A stretch of 49,716 nucleotides of DNA from DATAQC01 sp046263055 (lineage in GTDB: Bacteria > Actinomycetota > Acidimicrobiia > Acidimicrobiales > AC-14). Position 1 is the first letter of the stretch, and the number at the start of each line of letters is the position of its first letter. The notes beneath the pieces are model-generated. The model saw only the letters and a program-made list of their open reading frames with translations. It did no database searches and was not told the origin of the DNA. The translations under genes and the position numbers were made by a program. Location of the stretch: NCBI GenBank assembly GCA_046263055.1, contig JBHELO010000031.1, positions 1 to 49,716 of the forward strand, given 5' to 3'. Positions 19,312 to 27,751 of the stretch are shown here, in pieces.

Positions 19312-20085
19312 CTATGAGGTGGCCGGCCCGTAGACCGACACGTGGCGGGCGCTGGTGGCGCCGAACGGCTCCCGCCGCCAGCCGCCCCACCGCTCGGCGA
19401 GGACCAGGCCGGCCAGGCGGGCCATGAGGTCGAGCTCGGGCACCGACGCGTAGCGGATGGTCCACGGCAGCAGGCGCACGCCGCCCCCCTCCCCGGGCGA
19501 CAGCACCACGTCGTGGCCCACCACCACCTGGGCCAGGGGGTCGTGGCTGGTGGCCTGGAGCACGACCTCGTCGTCGGCCTGGGACACCACCGTCAGGGTG
19601 TGGTCCAGGCGGGTCAGCTCGGGGGCCAGCGCCTCCACCACGAACCGCCCGCCCGGGGCGAGGAGCGAGGCCACCCCGGCCACGCACCGGCATTGGGCAT
19701 CCTGGTCGGCCAGCTCGAAAAGGGAGTTGAAGGCCAGCACCACCAGGGCGAAAGGCCCGTCGACGAGGACGGCGGGGTCGGCGAAGTCGCCCAGGGCGAC
19801 AGGGATGGCGTCGGCGCCGGGCTTGGCCCGCAGCCGGTCGACCATGGGCTTGGAGGCGTCGATCCCGGACACGTCCAGGCCCCGGGTGGCCAGGGGGAGG
19901 GCGAGCCGGCCGGTGCCGATCCCCAGCTCCAGCACCCGGGGCGGGGCGTCGGGGGCGTCATCGTCCCCCGCCCCAACGACGGCGAAGGCGAGGGCGGCCA
20001 GGAAGTCGGCGGTGGCCTCCGCCTCCGCGAAGCGGGAGGCGTGGCGGCGGTCGTAGCCCTCGGCCCGCTCCTCGTCGTAGTCCAC
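19312..20085 (-). CDS. Class I SAM-dependent methyltransferase
   Basis: A 257-residue Rossmann-type methyltransferase. Motif I is VLELGIGTGRLALPLA, motif II the acidic end of DVSGIDASKPMVDRL, then GDFADP and FALVVLAFNSLFELA, with the post-motif LAPGGRFVVEALAP. The N-terminus MDYDEERAEGYDRRHAS is common in small-molecule methyltransferases; substrate unknown. GTG 20085 starts 10 bases after the nucleotidyltransferase stop, so it is in an operon with it and with the SRPBCC gene. The TAG stop is directly in frame with the SRPBCC reading frame. Confidence 0.85.
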   Translation of the reverse strand: MDYDEERAEGYDRRHASRFAEAEATADFLAALAFAVVGAGDDDAPDAPPRVLELGIGTGRLALPLATRGLDVSGIDASKPMVDRLRAKPGADAIPVALGDFADPAVLVDGPFALVVLAFNSLFELADQDAQCRCVAGVASLLAPGGRFVVEALAPELTRLDHTLTVVSQADDEVVLQATSHDPLAQVVVGHDVVLSPGEGGGVRLLPWTIRYASVPELDLMARLAGLVLAERWGGWRREPFGATSARHVSVYGPATS

Positions 20086-20095
20086 CTACGCGCGC

Positions 20096-20839
20096 CTACT
20101 CCCGGTTGGCGCCGGATGTGCGGACGAAGTCGTTGACCGCGTAGTAGTCGTCGATGGACTCGCCGGCGTCCCCCCAGAAGCCCTCGATGGCTTCCCATTC
20201 CATGAGGCCTTCGGCCACGAACCAGTTGTTGACGTCGGTGATCTCCAGCTCCCCCCGGCCCGAGGGCCGAAGCGTGGGGATGACCTCGAACACGCGGGGG
20301 TCGTAGAAGTAGATGCCGGTGACGGCGTAGGGGCTGGGCGGATCCTCGGGCTTCTCCACGATGTGGGTGACCCGGTTGCGCTCGTCGAACTGGGGGACGC
20401 CGAGGTTGCGGAGGTGGGAGGCGTCGTCGACCCGGGACAGCAGGATGCGGGCCCCCTTCTCCTGGGCGTGGAAGTTGGCCACCGCCGGCGCCAGCGACCG
20501 CTCGACGATGTTGTCGGCCAGCATCACCACCATGGGGTCGTCCTTGACGAACGGGCGGGCCAGGTTGAGGGCCTCGGCGATGCCGCCCGGGCGCTCCTGG
20601 TAGGCGTAGACCAACAGGTCCACTCCGTGCTCGTGACCGCTGCCCAGCAGGCGCAGGAACTCACCGGCGTGGGTGCCGCCGGTCACCACCATCAGCTCGG
20701 TGACCCCGGCCTTCACCAGGGCTTCGATGGCGTAGCTGATCATCGGTCGGTCGTAGATGGGCAGCAGGTGCTTGTTGGTGATGCGGGTCAGCGGGTACAG
20801 GCGGGTGCCGCTGCCCCCGGCCAGGATCACGCCCTTCAC
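20096..20839 (-). CDS. Sugar-nucleotidyltransferase (RmlA-like glucose-1-phosphate thymidylyltransferase)
   Basis: Transfers a nucleotide from an NTP (probably dTTP) to a sugar-1-phosphate. The 247-residue protein opens with MKGVILAGGSGTRLYPLT, the nucleotide-binding signature, then NKHLLPIYDRPMI, YAYQERPGGIAEAL and the metal Asp in VVMLADNIVE; later VEKPEDPPSPYAVTGIYFYD and WGDAGESIDDYY. It is shorter than classical RmlA (about 290 residues) because the C-terminal helical extension is missing, so it belongs to the short form. No rmlBCD genes are nearby, leaving the pathway open. Start GTG 20839 has TACCGT 8 bases upstream. Confidence 0.85.
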   Translation of the reverse strand: MKGVILAGGSGTRLYPLTRITNKHLLPIYDRPMISYAIEALVKAGVTELMVVTGGTHAGEFLRLLGSGHEHGVDLLVYAYQERPGGIAEALNLARPFVKDDPMVVMLADNIVERSLAPAVANFHAQEKGARILLSRVDDASHLRNLGVPQFDERNRVTHIVEKPEDPPSPYAVTGIYFYDPRVFEVIPTLRPSGRGELEITDVNNWFVAEGLMEWEAIEGFWGDAGESIDDYYAVNDFVRTSGANRE

Positions 20840-20847
20840 AGCCGCCG

Positions 20848-20853
20848 ACGGTA
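20848..20853 (-). promoter_or_regulatory. -10 element TACCGT, leaderless type
   Basis: On the minus strand TACCGT ends 8 bases before GTG 20839 of the nucleotidyltransferase. The palindromic element at 20864-20911 lies directly upstream. Confidence 0.5.
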
Positions 20854-20863
20854 CCGCCTCACG

Positions 20864-20911
20864 AACCGGGTTCGGTCAGGGGGTGCGGGCGCCTGCCGAG
20901 CGAACCCGGTT
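20864..20911. repeat. Palindromic element, copy 1
   Basis: Arms AACCGGGTTCG (20864-20874) and CGAACCCGGTT (20901-20911) are perfect complements, with further CAGG/CCTG pairing inside. The right arm plus flank (CGAACCCGGTTGGGGTGG) matches the element at 27738-27791 except for one base. It sits between two divergent promoters and may act as an operator, or be a dispersed REP-like repeat. Confidence 0.75.
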
Positions 20912-20926
20912 GGGGTGGGTGGTGCG

Positions 20927-20932
20927 TAGCCT
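20927..20932 (+). promoter_or_regulatory. -10 element TAGCCT, leaderless type
   Basis: TAGCCT ends 8 bases before ATG 20941 of the cysteine desulfurase. Confidence 0.5.
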
Positions 20933-20940
20933 GGGGGGCG

Positions 20941-22065
20941 ATGACCGCCTACCTGGACCACGCCGCCACCACGCCCATGCACCCGGAGGCGGTGGAGGCG
21001 ATGCTGCCGTTCCTGGCCGAGCGTTTCGGCAACCCGTCGGGGTCCCACGCGGTGGCCCGGGAGGCCCGCAAGGCTTTGGAGGAGGCGCGCGACGTGGTGG
21101 CCGAGTGCCTCGGTGCCCGTCCCGGCGAAGTGGTGTTGACCGGCGGTGGCACCGAGGCCGACAACCTGGCCATCGCCGGGCGCCACGCGCTGCGTCCCGG
21201 GCCGGTGGTGTGCTCGGCCGTCGAGCACCACGCCGTCCTCCATGCCTGCGCCGCCCTGGGCGGGCGGCTGGCGCCCGTCCTGCCGTCCGGAGTGGTGGAC
21301 CTCTCCGAGCTGGCCGGCATGCTCGACCCCGACGTGTCGGTGGTGTCGGTGATGCTGGCCAACAACGAGGTGGGCACCGTCCAGCACCTCGAGGAGGTGG
21401 CCGCCGTGGTCCGGGAGCGGGCGCCGGGCGCGGTGCTGCACACCGACGCCGTGCAGGCCTTCCCGTGGCTCGACGTCGCCCGCCTGGCCGCCCCCGCCGA
21501 CCTGGTGGCGGTGAGCGCCCACAAGTTCGGCGGCCCCAAGGGCGTGGGTGCCCTGGTCGTGCGCGACGGGGTATCGGTGGCTTCCATCCTGCACGGCGGC
21601 GGCCAGGAGCGCGACCGGCGCAGCGGCACCCACAACGTGGCCGGCATCGTGGCCATGGCCGCCGCCATGCGGGTGACGGTGGGCTCCCGGCAGGCCATGG
21701 TGGCCCGGGTCGGCGCCCTTCGTGACCGCCTGGCCGACGGCCTGCTGGCCGCCGTTCCCGGCAGCCGGGAGACGGGTGACCGGTCGGCCAAGGTGGCCGG
21801 CAACTGCCACCTGTCGTTCGACGGCGTGGAATCCGAGGCGCTGCTGGTCCTGCTCGACGGGGCCGGTGTGTGCGCGTCGGCCGGCTCGGCGTGCACGTCG
21901 GGGGCGATGGAGCCGTCCCACGTGCTGGCCGCCATGGGCCTGGAGCGGGACCGGGCCCTGGGCTCGCTGCGCCTCTCGCTGGGCACCACCACCACCGGGG
22001 CCGACGTGGACCTGGCCCTGGCCGCGGTGCCCGAGGCGGTGGCCCGCCTGCGGGCGGCGGCCTGA
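20941..22065 (+). CDS. iscS: Cysteine desulfurase (NifS/IscS family)
   Basis: PLP enzyme that takes sulfur from L-cysteine as a persulfide. The 374-residue protein shows YLDHAATTPMHPEAVEAM, the PLP-stacking His in AVEHHAVLHA, the Asp in HTDAVQAFPWLDV, PLP Lys195 in SAHKFGGPKGVG, RSGTHNVAGI, and the active-site persulfide Cys318 in GSACTSG. The following gene, 2 bases after the stop, is the tRNA 2-thiouridylase, so the likely sulfur acceptor is MnmA; Fe-S assembly is also possible since a NifU-like scaffold is in the window. Confidence 0.92.
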   Translation: MTAYLDHAATTPMHPEAVEAMLPFLAERFGNPSGSHAVAREARKALEEARDVVAECLGARPGEVVLTGGGTEADNLAIAGRHALRPGPVVCSAVEHHAVLHACAALGGRLAPVLPSGVVDLSELAGMLDPDVSVVSVMLANNEVGTVQHLEEVAAVVRERAPGAVLHTDAVQAFPWLDVARLAAPADLVAVSAHKFGGPKGVGALVVRDGVSVASILHGGGQERDRRSGTHNVAGIVAMAAAMRVTVGSRQAMVARVGALRDRLADGLLAAVPGSRETGDRSAKVAGNCHLSFDGVESEALLVLLDGAGVCASAGSACTSGAMEPSHVLAAMGLERDRALGSLRLSLGTTTTGADVDLALAAVPEAVARLRAAA

Positions 22066-22067
22066 CC

Positions 22068-23096
22068 GTGCGCGTCATGGTGGCCATGTCGGGCGGGGTG
22101 GACTCGTCGGTGGCCGCCGCCCTCCTGCAGGAGGAGGGCCACCAGGTGGTGGGCGTGACCCTCAAGCTGTGGGGCGGGGCCTCGGACTCGGGGTGCTGCT
22201 CGGTGGCCGACGTGGAGGACGCCCGGCGGGTGGCCCAGCAGCTGGGCATCGACCACTGGGTGTTCTCCTTCACCGACGACTTCGACCAGCGGGTGGTGGC
22301 CCCCTACGCGGCGGCCCACGCCGCCGGCCGGACGCCCAACCCGTGCATCGAGTGCAACCGCCACCTCAAGTTCGGGCGCCTGCTAGCCCGAGCCACCCAG
22401 CTGGGGTTCGACGCCCTGGCCACCGGCCACCACGCCCGCGTCGCGCCGGGCGGCGACGGGCGGCCCCGGCTGCTGCGTGGCGTCGACCGGGCCAAGGACC
22501 AGTCCTACGTGCTGCACGTGCTCGGGCCGGCGGAGCTGGCCCGCTGCCGGTTCCCGGTCGGCCACCTGGTCAAGGCCGACGTTCGGGCGCGGGCCGCCGC
22601 CCTCGGCCTGCGCACGGCCGACAAGCCCGACAGCCAGGACGTGTGCTTCATCCCCGGCAGGGGCGGGCGGGCCGCCTTCCTGGGCCCCCGCATCGGCACC
22701 CGACCGGGCCGGGTGGTGGACACCGCCGGCCGGGAGGTGGGCCTGGTCGACGCCGTGGAGCTGGTGACCGTCGGGCAGCGGCGGGGGATGGGCGCTGGCG
22801 GCACCGAGCGCCGCTTCGCCCTGTCCGTGGACCCGGCGTCGGCCACCGTCGTGGCCGGGTCGCTGGCGGAGCTGCTCACCGACCGGGTGGAGGTGACCGA
22901 CCTGACGTGGCAGGGCGGCCAGGCGCCGGACGGCCTGGTGGCGGCCCAGTGCAGCGCCCACGGCCGGCCGGTGGACGTCGTGGTCGAGGGCACCACCGTG
23001 CGCTTCGTGGGCGACCGCCAGCGGCGGGTGGCGCCCGGCCAGAGCGTGGTGCTCTACCGGGGCGACGAAGTGGTGGGCGGCGCCATCGCCGCCTGA
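22068..23096 (+). CDS. mnmA: tRNA-specific 2-thiouridylase
   Basis: Forms 2-thiouridine at position 34 of Lys, Glu and Gln tRNAs. The 342-residue protein has the ATP-pyrophosphatase loop MVAMSGGVDSSVAA at its N-terminus, LKLWGG, the first catalytic Cys region NPCIECNRHLKFG, ATGHHAR, KDQSYVL, and the second Cys in DSQDVCFIPG, then the C-terminal beta-barrel (VTVGQRRGMG). Start GTG 22068 puts two residues before the strand VMVAMSGG, as in other MnmA; ATG 22077 is possible but would trim that strand. It is coupled to the upstream desulfurase. Confidence 0.95.
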   Translation: MRVMVAMSGGVDSSVAAALLQEEGHQVVGVTLKLWGGASDSGCCSVADVEDARRVAQQLGIDHWVFSFTDDFDQRVVAPYAAAHAAGRTPNPCIECNRHLKFGRLLARATQLGFDALATGHHARVAPGGDGRPRLLRGVDRAKDQSYVLHVLGPAELARCRFPVGHLVKADVRARAAALGLRTADKPDSQDVCFIPGRGGRAAFLGPRIGTRPGRVVDTAGREVGLVDAVELVTVGQRRGMGAGGTERRFALSVDPASATVVAGSLAELLTDRVEVTDLTWQGGQAPDGLVAAQCSAHGRPVDVVVEGTTVRFVGDRQRRVAPGQSVVLYRGDEVVGGAIAA

Positions 23097-23264
23097 TCCC
23101 GGCTCGTCCGGCCGGGCCGGGGGCCTCTTCCTGAGGTCGCCCGGTGGCCGCCAGCGGTCGTGGCGGGCCGTCGGCGCTCAGGGGCGGCAGAATTCACTTT
23201 CCCCATCCGGGCCGGGCGGGCGAGACTGGAACTCCCCGGTGGAGAGGTGGTGCGGGCGGTGGCG

Positions 23265-23975
23265 ATGGAGGGGCTCACATGCGGGCGGGACGGCACGGCC
23301 ACGTCCCTGACGTGCGCGGCGTGCGAGACGCCGATCTGCCCGCGCTGCCTGGTGCGCACGCCCGTCGGCCTGAAGTGCGCGGGATGCGCGGGGGCCGCCG
23401 GTCCCGCCCGGCGTGCTCCCCGGTGGGCGGTCCCGCTGATCGTCCTGGCCGTGCTGGCGGCGGGCGCAGCTGCGCTGGTGGCGCTCGTCGGCTCGTCGTC
23501 CGGCCATGCCGGGCGGGCCACGATGCTCCCCGTCTCCGCCCCGGCCACGACCGTCCTGGCGCCGGTCGGGGCCGACCCCGCGGGCGGCGCCACCGAGGGC
23601 AGCCTGACGTTCTCGGTCACCGCCTGGCAGTGCGGGGCCACGTCGGTGGGGTCGCCGCCGGCCGCCACCGCCCTGGGCCAGTTCTGCTTCCTGTCCTTCA
23701 CCGTGCGCAACGACGGCTCCGCCCCCGACCAGTTCCCGGGGGCGTTCCAGTACGTGGTGGACGGCCAGAACAAGCGGTACGGCTCCGACTCCCGGGCCAC
23801 CGCCGCCTACCCGGCGCCCGGGAACGCCACCCTCCTGCAGGACCACCAGCTCAACCCCGGCATCTCCCTCGAGGGCGTCCTCGTCTACGACATCCCGGTG
23901 GGGGCGAAGCCGGTGGCCGCCGAGTTCCACCGCAACCCCCGCACCATCGGCCGCCGGGTGGACCTCCCCGGCTGA
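23265..23975 (+). CDS. Zinc-ribbon membrane protein with an extracellular Ig-like (DUF4352-type) domain
   Basis: N-terminal Cys-rich module (CGRDG...TCAACETPICPRC...LKCAGC) with four CxxC-type pairs, resembling a B-box/zinc-ribbon. One TM helix follows (VPLIVLAVLAAGAAALVALVG), then a Thr/Ala/Pro linker and a ~120-residue beta domain (LTFSVTAWQCGA...FCFLSFTVRNDGSAPDQF...GVLVYDIPVGA) typical of DUF4352/telokin-like secreted domains. Topology would place the zinc module inside and the beta domain outside. Function unknown. Start uncertain: GTG 23247, GTG 23250 and ATG 23265 are in frame; the GGAGAGG at 23241 is too close to the first two. Confidence 0.75.
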   Translation: MEGLTCGRDGTATSLTCAACETPICPRCLVRTPVGLKCAGCAGAAGPARRAPRWAVPLIVLAVLAAGAAALVALVGSSSGHAGRATMLPVSAPATTVLAPVGADPAGGATEGSLTFSVTAWQCGATSVGSPPAATALGQFCFLSFTVRNDGSAPDQFPGAFQYVVDGQNKRYGSDSRATAAYPAPGNATLLQDHQLNPGISLEGVLVYDIPVGAKPVAAEFHRNPRTIGRRVDLPG

Positions 23976-24070
23976 GCCCCCAGGCGGCCCCCCGGCGTCC
24001 TTCCAGGGGGCCGCCGCCGGCACGTCGCCCGGTGCAACGCAGGTGGCGCGCGCCAGCGCCGGCCCCGCCG

Positions 24071-24967
24071 TCACCCGACGCGCAGGCGGCGGGTGCGGGC
24101 CTCGGCCAGCACCGCCCCCGGCCGGGTGGGTGTGAACACCACCCGGGTGGCCGTCTCCGGTCGCCCCTCCCGCCGTCCGGGCTTCATGAGGCTCAGCTCC
24201 ACCGCCTCGGTCAGGAGCAGCTCGAGGGCCAGCCCGGGGGCGCCCTGGCTGAGGTCGACACCCTTGGGGCTGAGGGTGGCGGGCTGGAGAGCTGCCACCG
24301 AGCGGCGGCGGAAGAGCACGGGGTCCACCAGGGCGAGGGGGTCGTGCAGCACCACGCCGGCGGGGACGAACACCGCCCACCGCCGGGACAGGTTGTGGAT
24401 GGACCGGACCAGCACGACCGCCACCGGCACCCCGACGGCGGTGGCCACCCCGCCCGCCACCCACCGGCGGGCGGCCAGTAGGAGGGGGCCGGCGCCGGCG
24501 CCGGCCACGGCCAGCATCCACGCCAGGGCCAAAGGACCGAAGAGCAGCGGCCCCGGCACCCGCAGCAGGAAGCGGCGCTCGTTGGGATAGGCAGGGCCGT
24601 TGACGCAGCGGGCCCCGACCACCGGCGAGTAGGCCCACGCCGTCACCACCACCGACCATCCCGCGGCCAGGGCCGACGGGTGGCCGCCGGCGGCACCGGC
24701 CACCACCGCCGCCACCACCCCGGGCGACAGCACCCGCAGGGCGGTGAGGGCCACCGGGTGGGGCACGGCGGCGGCCAGCATCCCCGCCGCCCACCCGAGC
24801 CACAGGCCGGCCGAGGCCACCAGCTGGACGGGCCGGCTGGCACCCGAGAGGGCGTCGGCCAGGGCCGGGCCGGCGGTGAACGGGAGGGCGGCCCACAGCG
24901 CACCCACCAGCCACGGCACGAGGCGGGCGGCGGCCAGCCGCCCGTCGCCCCTGGCCTCCTCGGTCAC
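24071..24967 (-). CDS. Polytopic membrane protein, function unknown
   Basis: A 298-residue protein with about five or six hydrophobic helices between residues ~15 and 200 (LVPWLVGALWAALPF, LVASAGLWLGWAAGMLAA, GVVAAVVAGAAGG, GPLALAWMLAVAGAGAG, VGVPVAVVLVRS), then a soluble C-terminal region of ~110 residues (FVPAGVVLHDPLALVDPVLFRRR...TRVVFTPTRPGAVLAEA). I do not recognise a family. The frame is open upstream to 25102, but that would overlap ligA; GTG 24967 is preferred because TAGCAT lies 8 bases before it. Divergent from ligA. Confidence 0.7.
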   Translation of the reverse strand: MTEEARGDGRLAAARLVPWLVGALWAALPFTAGPALADALSGASRPVQLVASAGLWLGWAAGMLAAAVPHPVALTALRVLSPGVVAAVVAGAAGGHPSALAAGWSVVVTAWAYSPVVGARCVNGPAYPNERRFLLRVPGPLLFGPLALAWMLAVAGAGAGPLLLAARRWVAGGVATAVGVPVAVVLVRSIHNLSRRWAVFVPAGVVLHDPLALVDPVLFRRRSVAALQPATLSPKGVDLSQGAPGLALELLLTEAVELSLMKPGRREGRPETATRVVFTPTRPGAVLAEARTRRLRVG

Positions 24968-24975
24968 GGCCGGGC

Positions 24976-24981
24976 ATGCTA
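24976..24981 (-). promoter_or_regulatory. -10 element TAGCAT, leaderless type
   Basis: On the minus strand TAGCAT ends 8 bases before GTG 24967 of the membrane protein. It forms a divergent pair with the ligA promoter 56 bases away. Confidence 0.5.
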
Positions 24982-25037
24982 CGGCCCGCCTCCCGCCGGG
25001 CCGACGGAAGCCCCCGGGGTAGGCGGGAGGGCGGCGG

Positions 25038-25043
25038 TAACCT
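25038..25043 (+). promoter_or_regulatory. -10 element TAACCT for ligA, leaderless type
   Basis: TAACCT ends 6 bases before GTG 25050. Confidence 0.5.
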
Positions 25044-25049
25044 CCCGGC

Positions 25050-27077
25050 GTGCCCGAGGCGTCCGACTTCGCGGCCCGCGCCGCCGAGCTGCGGGGCGTC
25101 ATCGAGCACCACGGCCGCCGCTACTACGACCTCGACGACCCCGAGATCTCCGACGCCGAGTACGACGCCATCGTCCGCGAGCTGCGGGCGCTGGAGGAGG
25201 CCCACCCCGAGCTGGTGACGCCCGACTCGCCCACCCAGAAGGTGGGCGGCACGGTGTCGGCCACCTTCTCCGAGGTCCGCCACCGGGTCCCCATGATGTC
25301 GCTCGACAACGCCTTCTCGTTCGAGGAGCTGGTGGCGTGGGGCAAGCGCATGGAGCGCTACGTGGGCGGCGACGTGGACTTCGTGTGCGAGCTGAAGATC
25401 GACGGCATCGCCCTCTCGCTGCTCTACGAGGGGGGCGCCCTGGTGCGGGCCGCCACCCGGGGCAACGGGGTCACCGGTGAGGACGTCACCGAGAACGTGC
25501 GCACCATCGGGGCCGTCCCTCATCAGCTGTCGGTGCCGCCCGACCGCACGCCGTCGGTCATCGAGATCCGGGGCGAGGTCTACATGCCGCTGCCCGCCTT
25601 CGAGGACCTCAACGAGCGCCAGGGGGCGGCCGGCGACCGGCTGTTCGCCAACCCCCGCAACGCGGCGGCGGGGTCCTTGCGCCAGAAGGACCCCGCCGTC
25701 ACCGCCAGCCGGGACCTGTCGTTCTTCGGTTACCAGCTCGGGCAGGTGGAGGGCGTCTCGTTCCGCCGCCACTCCGAGACGTTGGCCTTCCTCCGCGAGG
25801 CGGGCCTGGCGGTCAACCCCGAGATCCGCCGGGTGACCACCCTGGAGGAGGTCGACGACTTCTGCCGCCACTGGCTCGACCACCGCCACGATCTCACCTA
25901 CGAGATCGACGGGGCGGTCGTCAAGGTGGACGACCTGGCGCAGCGCCAGGAGTTGGGGGCCACGTCCAAGTCGCCCCGGTGGGCCATCGCCTACAAGTAC
26001 CCGCCCGAGCAGGCCACCACCCTCCTCACCGACATCATGGTGTCCATCGGCCGCACCGGGAAGGCCACGCCGTTCGCCATGCTGGAGCCGGTGCGGGTGA
26101 GCGGGTCCACCGTGCAGCTGGCCACCCTGCACAACGAGGACCAGGTGAAGGTCAAGGACGTGCGCCCGGGCGACGCCGTCTTCGTGCGCAAGGCGGGCGA
26201 CGTCATCCCGGAGGTGGTCGGGCCCGTCCTGTCCCGGCGTCCCGACGGCCTGCCGGAATGGCGGTTCCCCGACGCCTGCCCGGTGTGCGGGACCCCACTG
26301 GTGCGGACGGAGGGCGAGAGCGACACGTTCTGCACCAACGTCGACTGCCCGGCCCAGCGCTACGGCCGCATCGGCCACTTCGCCAGCCGGGGGGCCATGG
26401 ACATCGAGGGGCTGGGCGAGAAGCGGGTCATCCAGCTCACATCGGCTGGCCTCCTGGCCGACCCGGGCGACATCTACTCGCTCACCTATGACGCCCTGAT
26501 GGCCCAGGAGGGCTTCGCCGACCTGTCGGTGCGCAACCTGCTGGCCGCCATCGAGGCGTCCAAGTCCCGGCCCCTGGCCAACCTCCTCGCCGGCCTCAGC
26601 ATCCGCCACCTGGGCGGCCGGGGGGCCGAGGTCCTGGCCGGGACCCTGGGCCACCTGGACCGCATCCTGGCTGCCACCGAGGAGGAGCTGGCGGCGGTGG
26701 AGGGGCTGGGCCGGATCATCGCCCACAGCGTGTGCGAGTTCTTCGCCCTGGACCGCAACCGGGTGGTGGTGGACAAGCTGCGGGCGGCCGGTGTGAACTT
26801 CGAGGGCCCGGCGGGCGGCGAACCGGACCTGCCCCAGACCCTGGCCGGTCGGTCCGTGGTGGTCACCGGCACGCTCGGATCGATGTCGCGGGATGCGGCC
26901 GAGGCGGCGGTCAAGGCCCGGGGTGGGTCGTCGCCCGGGAGCGTGTCCCGCAAGACGTCGTACCTGGTGGCAGGGACGGAGCCGGGGGCGGCCAAGGTGG
27001 CCAAGGCCGAGGAGTACGGCGTGCCCATCGTGGACGAGGCCGCGTTCCTCCGGCTGGTCGAGACGGGGGAGCCGTGA
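25050..27077 (+). CDS. ligA: NAD-dependent DNA ligase
   Basis: Seals nicks in replication and repair using NAD+. The 675-residue protein has domain Ia (HGRRYYDLDDPEISDAEYD), the adenylation site ELKIDG with Lys116, GRGDGVTGE-type RGNGVTGEDVT, the OB fold, the Zn finger (CPVCGTPLVRTEGESDTFC, then CPAQ), a helix-hairpin-helix region and a C-terminal BRCT domain (LAGRSVVVTGTLGSMSRDAA). Full length. GTG start fixed by the promoter at 25038. The stop overlaps the MOSC gene start at GTGA. Confidence 0.97.
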   Translation: MPEASDFAARAAELRGVIEHHGRRYYDLDDPEISDAEYDAIVRELRALEEAHPELVTPDSPTQKVGGTVSATFSEVRHRVPMMSLDNAFSFEELVAWGKRMERYVGGDVDFVCELKIDGIALSLLYEGGALVRAATRGNGVTGEDVTENVRTIGAVPHQLSVPPDRTPSVIEIRGEVYMPLPAFEDLNERQGAAGDRLFANPRNAAAGSLRQKDPAVTASRDLSFFGYQLGQVEGVSFRRHSETLAFLREAGLAVNPEIRRVTTLEEVDDFCRHWLDHRHDLTYEIDGAVVKVDDLAQRQELGATSKSPRWAIAYKYPPEQATTLLTDIMVSIGRTGKATPFAMLEPVRVSGSTVQLATLHNEDQVKVKDVRPGDAVFVRKAGDVIPEVVGPVLSRRPDGLPEWRFPDACPVCGTPLVRTEGESDTFCTNVDCPAQRYGRIGHFASRGAMDIEGLGEKRVIQLTSAGLLADPGDIYSLTYDALMAQEGFADLSVRNLLAAIEASKSRPLANLLAGLSIRHLGGRGAEVLAGTLGHLDRILAATEEELAAVEGLGRIIAHSVCEFFALDRNRVVVDKLRAAGVNFEGPAGGEPDLPQTLAGRSVVVTGTLGSMSRDAAEAAVKARGGSSPGSVSRKTSYLVAGTEPGAAKVAKAEEYGVPIVDEAAFLRLVETGEP

Positions 27078-27751
27078 CTGACGACGTCGTGAGGCTGATG
27101 GCGGTCAACGTCGGCCGCCCCGCCCTCCTGGGCCAGCACCGGGGCCAGCCGGTGACCAGCGGCATCGTCAAGCACCGCGTGGAGGCGGACGAGATGTGGC
27201 TCGACTGGGTCAACCTGGAGGGCGACGGCCAGGCCGACCCCGAGAGCCACGGCGGCCGGGACAAGGCGGTGTACGCCTATCCCAGCGAGCACCTGCCGCT
27301 GTGGTCGACCGAGTTGGGTGTCCCGTTGGTGGCGGGGGCGGCGGCGTTCGGCGAGAACCTGTCCACCGCCGGCTGGACCGAGGACGACGTGCGCATCGGC
27401 GACACCTGGGCGTGGGGCGACGCCGTGCTCCAGGTCACCCAGCCCCGGTGGCCCTGCTACAAGCTGGCCATCCATCGGGGCCGGGGCGACATCCAGCGCC
27501 GGTTCCGGGAGAGCGGCCGCACGGGCTGGTACCTGCGGGTGCTGGAGCCGGGACGGGTGCCGGTGGCCGGGCCCGTCACCGTGGTCGAGCGCCACCCGGC
27601 CGAGGCCTCGGTGCGCCTGGCCCACGACGCCCGCAGCCCGTCGGGCGGCGTCCCCGACGACGTCGTGGCCGCCCTTGCGTCCCTCCCCGAGCTGTCGACG
27701 GAGTGGAAGCTGGGCCTGGCGTCGCGCCTCTCCGCTTCTGGGTTCGGTTAG
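27074..27751 (+). CDS. MOSC-domain protein (YiiM-like)
   Basis: A 225-residue MOSC (molybdenum cofactor sulfurase C-terminal) domain protein. Seen: GIVKHRV, the HGGRDKAVYAYPSEH motif, FGENLSTAG, and the conserved Cys in QPRWPCYKLAIH, the residue proposed to carry sulfur or bind Mo cofactor in this family. YiiM-type members act in detoxification of N-hydroxylated compounds; the same is only an inference here. GTG 27074 overlaps the ligA stop. Its last codons (...SGFG and TAG) lie inside the left arm of a palindrome. Confidence 0.9.
   Translation: MTDDVVRLMAVNVGRPALLGQHRGQPVTSGIVKHRVEADEMWLDWVNLEGDGQADPESHGGRDKAVYAYPSEHLPLWSTELGVPLVAGAAAFGENLSTAGWTEDDVRIGDTWAWGDAVLQVTQPRWPCYKLAIHRGRGDIQRRFRESGRTGWYLRVLEPGRVPVAGPVTVVERHPAEASVRLAHDARSPSGGVPDDVVAALASLPELSTEWKLGLASRLSASGFG

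Noticed and set aside
20096..20839. Part of a dTDP-rhamnose cluster
   Set aside because: No rmlB, rmlC, rmlD or glycosyltransferase gene is adjacent; the neighbours are a methyltransferase and an SRPBCC protein.
23178..26726. A minus-strand open frame of over 1100 codons opposite ligA and neighbours
   Set aside because: No recognisable domain; the opposite strand holds full-length LigA and the zinc-ribbon membrane protein. Long antisense frames are expected where stops are rare.
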